Shown: positions 1 through 6,747 of the stretch, one piece after another
Numbering within the stretch: position 1 is the first letter of the stretch
How the letters are laid out: each line of letters opens with the position of its first letter
Assembly (NCBI GenBank): GCA_019247245.1
Contig: JAFAPF010000020.1
Coordinates: 1 to 13,356 of the forward strand
From: Rubrobacter sp.
GTDB lineage: Bacteria; Actinomycetota; Rubrobacteria; Rubrobacterales; Rubrobacteraceae
Reading direction: 5' to 3'
DNA: 13,356 nucleotides
Made by a program: the position numbers and the translations under genes
Notes under the pieces: model-generated
The model's database searches: none
The model's input: the letters and a program-made list of their open reading frames with translations, nothing else
What the model was told of the DNA's origin: nothing

Positions 1-83
1 TCTTCAAGTTCATTGCTGGAGCTACGATAGTGTCCCTAATCCTGCTCTCCATTCTGCTAATCGCCACAACGTTTGTGTCCTAG
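1..83 (+). CDS. C-terminal tail of an unknown membrane protein (partial)
   Basis: Reading from base 3 there are 26 codons before a TAG at 81-83. The peptide is almost entirely hydrophobic: after FKFIAGATIV come Ser/Leu/Ile-rich residues ending in ATTFVS, which is what a C-terminal transmembrane helix looks like. The start and the rest of the gene lie left of the window, so no family can be assigned. The next 141 bases (84-224) carry no ORF; they hold only a short inverted repeat (TAGCGC at 187-192, GCGCTA at 209-214) before the insertion sequence begins. Another frame is also open here, so the call rests on the membrane-helix composition alone. Confidence 0.45.
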   Translation, partial: FKFIAGATIVSLILLSILLIATTFVS

Positions 84-224
84 TGGTGTAAGCGGATTTT
101 CTCCACCCGCCTCATTTATAGCCGAGGTTGCACTCTCCTCCTACAGGAACTCGACCACTCTTCCGGAGCATCGGGCCTTCTTTACTTAGCGCTTGTAACG
201 CTTAAGAGGCGCTAGCCGCCGATA

Positions 225-239
225 GAAACTGTTTGGAAA
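225..239 (+). repeat. Left terminal inverted repeat of the IS5-type element
   Basis: GAAACTGTTTGGAAA matches the reverse complement of 1156-1170 at 14 of 15 positions. It would be the transposase binding and cleavage end. Confidence 0.8.
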
Positions 240-275
240 ACTAGTGAGGTAGGTCTATGACGTACGCTCCTGAGT

Positions 276-1141
276 ATGAAAAGGAGCTACTCAACCGATC
301 TCACTGACGCCCACTGGAGTGTCTGGAAGTTCCATGTCGTTCCGGCTCCCAAACAAGCGGGGACGACCGAAAACTTACACCACCCACGAGATACTCAACG
401 CCATCTTCTACATCTTCAAGAGCGGCTGCCCTTGGCGGCTTTTGCCTAGCGACTTCCCACCTTGGGAGACCGTCTTCTACTGGTGGTTTAGAAGGAGGCG
501 CATAGATGGAACCTTCGAGCACCTCAACACGGCCCTGCGCGAGCGTGTGCGAACCAGCTTGGGAAGGAGCGCTCATCCAAGTGCAGGCATCGTCGACTCG
601 CAGTCGGCCGAGACTACCAGTGTGGGCGATGAACGGAGGGGATATGATGGTGGCAAGAAGGTGCGTGGCAGGAAGCGTCACCTACTACTTGTGGACACCG
701 AAGGATTGGTCCTAAAAGCCAAGGTACACAGTGCCAAGGTATCCGATCAGGATGGCTTGAGGCTGCTACTGGACTCACACGCACAGCGGTGTTGGGGCTG
801 AAGTGCCTCTGGCTGGACGCGGGCTACGAGGGCAGGGGCAAGCCGTGGTCGAAGAGGTCCTCGGCCTGAGTGCCGAGATCGTCCGCCGTCCTCAAAAGCT
901 GGTCCTGGAAAGGCAGCCCGCCTCTGGGCTGAGGAGTGGGCCCAGGAGAGCCAAAGATCGATGGGCAGAAGCTGATGCCGCCGCGAGGCTTGGTAATGTT
1001 GCCAAGGCGCTAGGTAGTGGAGCGCACCTTCTCTTGGCTCTCTCAGAACAGGAGGATGAGCAAGACTACGAGAGGTTGTGCGCCACCGCTGAAGCGTTCA
1101 TCTATGTCGCTATAACTCGCCTCATGGTAAAAGGCGATTAG
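276..1141 (+). pseudogene. IS5-family DDE transposase, multiply frameshifted
   Basis: The ancestral start is probably ATG 276, which reads MKRSYSTDLTDAHWS, the usual N-terminus of these transposases. The signal then moves to another frame near 346-358 (KRGRPKTYTTHEILNAIFY, GCPWRLLP, DGTFEHLN, RGYDGGKKVRGRKRH). It shifts near 795 (LKCLWLDAGYEGRGKPW), near 849 (EEVLGLSAEIVRRP), near 916 (ARLWAEEWA), near 966 (QKLMPPRG) and near 1064 (DYERLCATAEAFIY). A TAG at 1011-1013 replaces the Trp of the usual RRWVVERTFSW motif. All three DDE regions are recognisable (IVDSQS, LDAGY, VVERTFSW) but lie in different frames, so no active enzyme is possible. Some IS5 relatives use one programmed frameshift; six breaks plus a stop indicate decay instead. 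Confidence 0.88.
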
Positions 1142-1155
1142 TTCGTGCTTAGGAC

Positions 1156-1170
1156 TTTCCAAACAGTCTC
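1156..1170 (-). repeat. Right terminal inverted repeat of the IS5-type element
   Basis: TTTCCAAACAGTCTC is the near-perfect inverted partner of 225-239. It lies 15 bp after the last transposase-frame stop codon. Confidence 0.8.
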
Positions 1171-1196
1171 TAACTAGAAATTCTCGGAAATGCACC

Positions 1197-1931
1197 TTAG
1201 CCGACCGAGGTGTCAGACACAGCTGACGGCTCTACATCATCATAGATCCTGGCCGCCCTCAGCAGCCCGCTGCTCCCACGCTCGTACACCGCGACGCCTG
1301 CCTGGGGCGGGATATCGGTTACTCCCCACCGCACGCAGTTGTACTCGATAGCGCACCTTATGCCGTCGTTGGTAAGGGTGCAATGCTCCAGAGGTATACC
1401 GCCGTCATTGGTAAACATGTGCGCGTATAACTCCTGCAGATCCTCTAAGCCACGGTGCAGGTACGCTCCCCCGCTCGGCTCACGTGCGTAGCCGTCGGGC
1501 TCGAAGGTCCTCACGATGCCTTCCAGGTCGCCTTAGACTAGCGCTCGCTGGTAGTCTCCAGGTGTGCCCTCGGCGTGCAGGCTTGGTTCCTTTTGAAGAA
1601 GTGGAGGGCGTATGTTATGGCTACCGGTGAGTGGCCACACGCTGTGATAGACGCGGATCGCCATAAGCGTGTGGTCGGGGTTACGGTCTGTCACGATGGC
1701 CACCGGCAGCTCGACCCTCCTGAGCCCGTTATCCCTAAGCAGGTGCAGCACCACCTCCTCTACTGTACGGATGGGGGTGCGCGTGAGGGCTACGTTTCTA
1801 CTACGGCCTCGTGCTTGGGTAGCCAGCGTGCCATCTCAGAGCCGAAATCTCACAATCCCCTTGCTCCCTCGACTTTGCCGAGGCAAGGATCGTCCAGGAG
1901 AGGATGTCCGGCGAAGGAGCGTACTAGACGT
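1197..1931 (-). pseudogene. SnoaL/NTF2-like protein, inactivated by two stops and a frameshift
   Basis: Read on the minus strand, the coding signal runs AGHPLLDDPCLGKVEGA, then a TGA (1850-1852), then EMARWLPKHEAVVET. A one-base deletion near 1793 (ACGTAGCC where ACGGTAGCC would restore the frame) leads to VALTRTPIRTVEEVV and RVYHSVWPLTGSHNIRPP, then a TAA (1533-1535) and GDLEGIV, FEPDGYAREPSGGAYLHRG, IPLEHCTLTNDGIRCA, PPQAGVAVYERG, RIYDDVEPS. The last part matches my recollection of actinobacterial SnoaL-like/NTF2-fold proteins that carry two such domains in about 250-300 residues. No usable N-terminus is visible. Each break needs only a point change or one base, so inactivation may be fairly recent. 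The family includes polyketide cyclases and small-molecule-binding proteins; the substrate is unknown. Confidence 0.75.
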
Positions 1932-2079
1932 CAGGTTGATTGGCCATGATCCCCTCGTAGTAGGGGATAGCATCGATGGTACGTGCTGCCTCTTCTTGTG
2001 CACGCCGTGCTTCGGCAATGGGAGCGGTAAATACGAGGCCTGGATGTGGAGCTTCTAGGAGGGTGGTAGAGGCGCTAGC
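1924..2079 (-). pseudogene. Unassigned coding remnant
   Basis: Between an in-frame TGA (2080-2082) and TAG (1924-1926) the minus strand reads 51 codons containing LLEAPHPGLVFTAPIAEA, then an Ala/Glu/Arg-rich helix (RRAQEEAARTIDAI), then PYYEGIMANQPDV. The composition and third-position GC bias look like real protein. There is no upstream start codon and the peptide stops abruptly where the SnoaL-like pseudogene begins. It may be the tail of a separate lost gene or part of the N-terminal region of that pseudogene. I do not recognise the family. Confidence 0.4.
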
Positions 2080-2141
2080 TCAAGGTTATCCACAAGCTTT
2101 ATCTTTATTCGTTGCGCTGTATAGGGGGCTAACCACCACCT

Positions 2142-2225
2142 CTACGGCCTACAAAGGGCAAAAAAGAGGGCCAGGATTACAAACAGCCCCAGCCCAATAA
2201 GGCTACGAAGGTTATATATCGTCAC
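2142..2225 (-). CDS. Candidate 27-aa single-pass membrane micropeptide
   Basis: A GTG start two bases after the stop of the preceding minus-strand ORF gives a 27-residue peptide. It has a short polar head (MTIYNLRS), a continuous hydrophobic stretch (LIGLGLFVILALFFAL) and a basic end (CRP). The length and charge pattern suit one inner-membrane helix. No separate Shine-Dalgarno is visible, so translation would depend on coupling to the upstream ORF, which fits the 2-bp spacing. The codon count is far too small for statistical support, and it could be a chance hydrophobic reading or the remnant of a longer gene. Confidence 0.35.
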   Translation of the reverse strand: MTIYNLRSLIGLGLFVILALFFALCRP

Positions 2226-2227
2226 AC

Positions 2228-2383
2228 TTAGTCGCCAATATCGATATAGCCACCGTCGAGGCTACCCATAGACATATCACCTCCTGAGCTGCTTATATCC
2301 ATGTCCGCCATGGCAGAGGCGACAAACACCATAAGCGCCACCACCAAAGCGACCACCGCAAAAATTGCCAGGATGCGTTTCAT
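2228..2383 (-). CDS. Small secreted or membrane-anchored protein, 51 aa
   Basis: A 51-codon ORF starts at ATG 2383 behind an excellent ribosome-binding site: AAGGAGGT, complement of 2388-2395, 4 nt from the start. The protein begins MKRI and has a hydrophobic core of about 18 residues (LAIFAVVALVVALMVFVA). It then has SAMA followed by D, a typical signal-peptidase I site, so the exported mature part would be only about 25 residues. That part is rich in Gly, Ser, Met and Asp (MDISSSGGDMSMG, DGGYIDIGD). No Cys sits at the cleavage point, so it is not a lipoprotein. I know no family for it. The ribosome-binding site, signal peptide and small acidic tail together make it likely genuine. A hairpin at 2434-2464 lies in its upstream region. 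Confidence 0.65.
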   Translation of the reverse strand: MKRILAIFAVVALVVALMVFVASAMADMDISSSGGDMSMGSLDGGYIDIGD

Positions 2384-2433
2384 ATAGACCTCCTTATCTC
2401 TAATGGGGCGGGGTTGCGGCTTTGCTCCCTGGC

Positions 2434-2464
2434 CCAGCGGTTAGCCACTTGTAATTAACGCTGG
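2434..2464. repeat. Hairpin upstream of the 51-aa ORF
   Basis: Arms CCAGCGGTTA (2434-2443) and TAACGCTGG (2456-2464) pair as a six-base stem, a one-base bulge and three further pairs, around a 12-nt loop. On the minus strand this lies about 50 nt before the start of the small secreted-protein gene, where it could be a leader structure. Confidence 0.4.
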
Positions 2465-2525
2465 TGTCCACACCCTACAGCTTTGTCCGTAATCTCCGAT
2501 TCGGAGTCCCAGAGGCTAAAGAAGA

Positions 2526-2567
2526 GGTTCCGGTTACTTAGTTTGACGACAGAGTAAACCCGGAACC
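2526..2567. repeat. Long inverted repeat, 8-bp outer stem
   Basis: GGTTCCGG (2526-2533) pairs perfectly with CCGGAACC (2560-2567). Inside, TTACT and AGTAA can extend the stem past a small bulge, leaving a loop of about 14 nt. It is the strongest hairpin in this non-coding stretch. No T-run follows on either strand, so it does not look like an intrinsic terminator. Confidence 0.5.
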
Positions 2568-2622
2568 CTAATGAGAGAACCAAGGGAAGTCCTTGATCCC
2601 AAGAAGCGCATACCCCCTACAG

Positions 2623-2646
2623 CTAACTACTAAACATAGTGGTTAG
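2623..2646. repeat. Hairpin with a 9-bp stem
   Basis: CTAACTACT (2623-2631) pairs with AGTGGTTAG (2638-2646), with one G-U pair, around a six-base loop (AAACAT). Function unknown. Confidence 0.45.
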
Positions 2647-2715
2647 TCGCAACGATGCCACTACAAAAAGAGGCTCGGTTGTCTGGTGAGGTCCAACCGG
2701 ACTCTATCTAAAATG

Positions 2716-2838
2716 CTACTCCGCCTTGCGGGGTGCTCGTAGCCACCGACGGACCATCTCCTGTTTGATCAAGTCCCGCGGATCTTTCTCACCGGAGTGG
2801 AGGAAAGGATCATCGAGTGGGAGAACGTAGCATAGCCT
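2716..2838 (-). pseudogene. Orphan C-terminal coding fragment
   Basis: Between stops, the minus strand reads 40 codons beginning RLCYVLPLDDPFLHSGE and continuing KDPRDLIKQEMVRRWLRAPRKAE to a TAG at 2716-2718. The amphipathic, charged helix ending in a Lys/Arg-rich tail looks like a genuine protein C-terminus. No start codon precedes the recognisable part, and a TGA lies directly upstream at 2839-2841. It is probably the end of a gene whose 5' part is lost or frameshifted. I do not recognise the family. Confidence 0.4.
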
Positions 2839-3265
2839 TCACGCCCCTCTCCCTCTCTCATAGGACTGGGGTCTTACATTGGGGCTTCAACCCTTTGTCT
2901 TCACAGCATTAATGCACTCTTTGCGTTTCTCTAACGCAGGCTAGGTAAGAAAGGTAAAGGGTCGGGCTTTTTCCAACCGCTTCTTTCTAGCTCTGCCCCA
3001 GCCCTCTCGAGGGGCAGGGGTCACTCATACGTAGCTACATCCTCTTCGGTACCACTTCTCCACCGGCCCTCTCTTTATGGTTGCACTGAGAATTTTCATG
3101 GGGTTGTTTCGCCGCTACTACGGTCTCTAGGAGGCTTTGACGTACACCATACCAACAGAAGTGTATAGCGGAGCCAGAAGGTGCGGTGGCTATTCGGTTC
3201 TTTCTCGAACAAGGGACCTATAGCCAGTACTCTTGCTCCGAGTCCTCTGGTCGAGGCTCTATCTT

Positions 3266-4849
3266 TTAGCCCGCTTGCGCTGTGGCTTCCGCAAGCCAAT
3301 CCCGCGCGGCTTTGATTTCATCGGGACCAAGATCGTGCCCCCTGGGCTGCCAGTCCAACTCGACCGTGGCGCCGGCTTCCTGCAGCAGCTCGGCCAGGCG
3401 CTCAGTATTCTCCTGCGGCACGATCTCATCTGAGCGTCCGGCTGCCAGATAAACCGACGTACCCGAGAGATCGGGTACCTCTGCGGGCTCAAACGGCACC
3501 ATCGCCCGCAGGAGGACTGAGCCGGCCAGCAAGCTCGGGTAGAGCAGGAGAAGGCTCCCCGCGATGTTGGCTCCGTTCGAGAAGCCGACCGCGAAGATGC
3601 GTCCCGGGTCCAGATCGTACTCGGAGACGGCCTGCTCGACGAACTCCGCGAGTTCGTGGGTACGGTTCACAAGGTCCTCTTCGTCGAAGACGCCTTCTTC
3701 GAGGCGCCGGAAGAAGCGGCAAGCGCTGCCCTCGAGGACCTTACCGCGCGGGCTCAGCAGCGTGGCCGACTCACGGAGCATACGACCGAGGGGGATAAGG
3801 TTGTCCTCGTCGCCGCCGGTTCCGTGCAAAAGGAGCAAGGTGGTTTGGTCGTTCGCCTCGCCTGGGATGAAGCGGTGGACAAAGCCGAGATCTTTTGCCA
3901 TAGCCCTAGCCTTTCTGTTCTGGTGTGCGGACGGGTGGTAGAACCCGCGTGTGATGCGCTCCCGGTCCTTCTCCAGCCAGGGCGGAAGCTCCAAGCTCTC
4001 GCCAAGGTGGTCCGGGTCTTCGTCCACCGTAAAGCCAGGTGGGTCAGTGGCGATCTCAAAAAGAACCCCGCCGGGCTCGCGGAAGTAGATGGAGCGGAAG
4101 TACTGCCGGTCGAGGACTCGGGTCACATAGAGACCACGGTCAACTATCTCTTCACGCCATGCCTTTTGTGTCGCCTCCTCCGGCGCTCGCCACGCAACAT
4201 GGTGCACCGTACCGACCGCCGTCAGCCCGACGGGCCCGTCCGGTTGCTCGCGCACGTCCGCGAAGCTCCCGCCGGAGCTCGTCGTCAGGTACCGCGTCCG
4301 CCCGTCCTCCTCATTGGCCTTCTCGAATCCCAGAAGGTTCACGAGTAGGTCCACGGTCACCTCTACCGATCGCTCCGAGAGCGTCACGCCCGCGATGCCC
4401 TGGATCGTGTGCTCGGGAGGTACCGGGCTCCGCTCCCAGGGGTTACCGCCGCCCCTCGCGGGCTGGGCGACGAGCTCGATCGCGAGCCCATGCGGGTCGT
4501 TGACCCTTAGGACCGCCTCGTCGAAGCGCTTGTCGGGCCGATGGAAGCGGATGCCGTGCCGAATGAGCCGCTCCGTCCAGTATCCTAAGGAATCCTCCGG
4601 TACGACGAAGGAAGTCGCGCTCACTTGGCCTGTTCCGATGCGTCCCCGAGACGTCCCCGGCCACGAGAAGAACGTCATGATGGTCCCCGGGTTCCCAATC
4701 GCATCACCATAGTAGAGGTGGTAGCTTCCGGGATCGTCGAAGTTCACCGTCTTCTTCACCAGCCTCAAGCCCAGGATGCCAGCGTAGAAGTCCACGTTCT
4801 CCTGTGGATTATCGGCAATGGCGGTTACGTAGTGTAAGTACCCCCGCAA
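3266..4849 (-). CDS. Ring-cleaving dioxygenase fused to a carboxylesterase (MhqO/MhqE-MhqD-like)
   Basis: This 527-aa protein has two enzymes in one chain. Residues 1 to about 310 are a two-module vicinal-oxygen-chelate dioxygenase of the PcpA/LinE/MhqO type. The probable Fe(II) ligands are His6 (LHYVTAIA), His216 or His217 (VHHVAW) and Glu265 (LFEIATDPPG); FYAGILGLRLVKKTVNFDDP is a family hallmark. Residues about 320-527 are a phospholipase/carboxylesterase-type alpha/beta hydrolase with oxyanion loop LLLLHGTGGDEDN (338-350), nucleophile Ser424 (GFSNGA), Asp474 (GRSDEIVP) and His505 (RGHDLG). Known relatives open or hydrolyse hydroquinone-type aromatics and protect against quinones; the cytosolic location and substrate here are inferred. 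The first in-frame start is TTG 4849, 17 nt from the only good ribosome-binding site; a one-base slip in a C5 run (4841-4845) would join the chain to a better-placed ATG at 4862. It is transcribed away from glpK. Confidence 0.88.
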   Translation of the reverse strand: MRGYLHYVTAIADNPQENVDFYAGILGLRLVKKTVNFDDPGSYHLYYGDAIGNPGTIMTFFSWPGTSRGRIGTGQVSATSFVVPEDSLGYWTERLIRHGIRFHRPDKRFDEAVLRVNDPHGLAIELVAQPARGGGNPWERSPVPPEHTIQGIAGVTLSERSVEVTVDLLVNLLGFEKANEEDGRTRYLTTSSGGSFADVREQPDGPVGLTAVGTVHHVAWRAPEEATQKAWREEIVDRGLYVTRVLDRQYFRSIYFREPGGVLFEIATDPPGFTVDEDPDHLGESLELPPWLEKDRERITRGFYHPSAHQNRKARAMAKDLGFVHRFIPGEANDQTTLLLLHGTGGDEDNLIPLGRMLRESATLLSPRGKVLEGSACRFFRRLEEGVFDEEDLVNRTHELAEFVEQAVSEYDLDPGRIFAVGFSNGANIAGSLLLLYPSLLAGSVLLRAMVPFEPAEVPDLSGTSVYLAAGRSDEIVPQENTERLAELLQEAGATVELDWQPRGHDLGPDEIKAARDWLAEATAQAG

Positions 4850-4866
4850 ACTTTATTACCATGGCA

Positions 4867-4874
4867 CTCCTTCT
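4867..4874 (-). promoter_or_regulatory. Shine-Dalgarno AGAAGGAG that decides the start of the fusion gene
   Basis: This minus-strand motif is 4 nt from an ATG at 4862-4860, which reads MVIKFAGV and is out of frame with the dioxygenase. It is 17 nt from the in-frame TTG at 4849. Removing one G from the GGGGG run at 4845-4841 would make the ATG frame continue as GYLHYVTA. Either the TTG is used with poor spacing, or the ATG is real and the run carries an indel. Confidence 0.45.
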
Positions 4875-4943
4875 GCTCTTCCTCTGCGCCGAAACGGTTG
4901 CCACGGCAGTTTAGCGTAGCCGAAGGTTCGTGGTAGAAGTCAG

Positions 4944-4960
4944 CTGATATAGTAAATCAG
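4944..4960. promoter_or_regulatory. Candidate operator, 17-bp quasi-palindrome
   Basis: CTGATATAGTAAATCAG has five-base inverted arms (CTGAT and ATCAG) around an AT-rich centre. It overlaps a TACTAT/TATATC -10-like sequence on the minus strand about 100 bp before the dioxygenase-esterase gene, next to an 8-bp palindrome TCAGCTGA (4940-4947). MarR-type repressors such as Bacillus MhqR bind symmetric sites of this size, so a repressor site for the fusion gene is plausible. No regulator gene lies in the window. Confidence 0.35.
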
Positions 4961-4976
4961 GGCACAAAAACGGTCC

Positions 4977-5005
4977 TTGACGCAGATTTTAGAGCACCTT
5001 AGAGT
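4977..5005 (+). promoter_or_regulatory. Probable housekeeping promoter for the glp operon
   Basis: TTGACG (4977-4982) and TAGAGT (5000-5005) are separated by 17 bp, close to the sigma-70/SigA consensus. Transcription would begin near 5012 and give a leader of about 210 nt before glpK. Confidence 0.55.
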
Positions 5006-5016
5006 GCTCTCAGCAC
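4991..5016. promoter_or_regulatory. Overlapping inverted repeats covering the -10 box (candidate repressor operator)
   Basis: AGAGCAC (4991-4997) and GTGCTCT (5004-5010) form a perfect 7-bp inverted repeat with a six-base centre. GTGCT (5004-5008) also pairs with AGCAC (5012-5016) across three bases. Three half-sites in alternating orientation therefore cover the spacer, the -10 box and the likely start site of the promoter, a typical repressor position. The regulator is unknown; a glycerol regulator of the GlpR or IclR kind would be logical. Confidence 0.45.
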
Positions 5017-5032
5017 AAAGTACCATGTAAGT

Positions 5033-5064
5033 AGTGGGGGTAGGAAGAAGTGGGGGTAGGAAGA
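5033..5064 (+). repeat. Perfect tandem repeat, two copies of a 16-mer
   Basis: AGTGGGGGTAGGAAGA occurs at 5033-5048 and again, with no mismatch, at 5049-5064. It lies just downstream of the predicted transcription start and about 160 bp before glpK. Sixteen bases is about one and a half helical turns. It could be a paired protein-binding site or a leader RNA motif. Confidence 0.75.
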
Positions 5065-5155
5065 CGAAAGGGCCTCGCATGGGCCACCATGATCCAGCCC
5101 GAGGGTGAACTGCAGAATGGTAGGCCGTGCGCGGCTCTCTTGTTTGGGGAGGTGA

Positions 5156-6745
<1,590 letters not shown>

Positions 6746-6747
6746 AG

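Larger units (their letters stand above)
225..1170 (+). mobile_element. Degenerate IS5-family insertion sequence, about 946 bp
   Basis: The element is bounded by imperfect terminal inverted repeats, GAAACTGTTTGGAAA on the left and TTTCCAAACAGTCTC on the right, which differ at one position (GAAAC versus GAGAC). The dinucleotide TA flanks both ends (223-224 and 1171-1172). This fits the short target duplication of IS427-like IS5 members, though two bases are weak proof. The length matches the family (roughly 0.8-1.1 kb). The internal transposase gene is destroyed, so the copy cannot move by itself. It sits 26 bp beyond the 3' end of a SnoaL-like pseudogene, within a generally decayed region. 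Confidence 0.85.
2384..3265. other. 882-bp stretch without an intact gene
   Basis: No ORF here has a start, ribosome-binding site and recognisable protein. It does hold several inverted repeats: 2434-2464, 2494-2506 (CTCCGATTCGGAG), 2526-2567, 2623-2646, 2676-2699 (CGGTTG and CAACCG arms), a perfect 10-bp palindrome GCATTAATGC (2906-2915), a small GCGTT/AACGC hairpin (2923-2937) and CTGCCCC/GGGGCAG (2993-3017). It also holds one orphan coding fragment (2716-2838). No hairpin is followed by a clear T-run, so none is a convincing terminator. It may be decayed genes, a structured untranslated region, or both. Confidence 0.6.

Noticed and set aside
276..800. Programmed frameshifting in the IS5 transposase
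   Set aside because: The first shift sits near CCCAAAC, but it would need a +1 step there, and at least five more shifts and a stop follow, so decay explains it better.
1533..1852. Stop-codon readthrough or an alternative genetic code in the SnoaL-like gene
   Set aside because: Two different stop types plus a one-base deletion occur in the same gene, while all neighbouring genes use TAA, TAG and TGA normally.
1575..2058. Plus-strand ORFs of 124 and 129 codons
   Set aside because: They are antisense shadows of the SnoaL-like pseudogene and the adjacent remnant, whose minus-strand translation matches a known family pattern.
2086..2094. Perfect DnaA-box match TTATCCACA
   Set aside because: A single box without neighbours, an AT-rich unwinding region or dnaA/dnaN genes is expected by chance and does not indicate an origin.
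3096..3299. 67-codon minus-strand ORF
   Set aside because: It overlaps the 3' end of the fusion gene on the same strand in another frame, has no ribosome-binding site, and its composition is not protein-like.
3489..4712. Several long plus- and minus-strand ORFs inside the fusion gene
   Set aside because: They are shadow frames of a GC-rich gene; only the 527-aa frame carries recognisable motifs.
5124..5150. Leader terminator/antiterminator before glpK
   Set aside because: The GCCG/CGGC stem is only four pairs and the following TCTCTTGTTT is not a clean U-tract; no alternative antiterminator pairing was seen.
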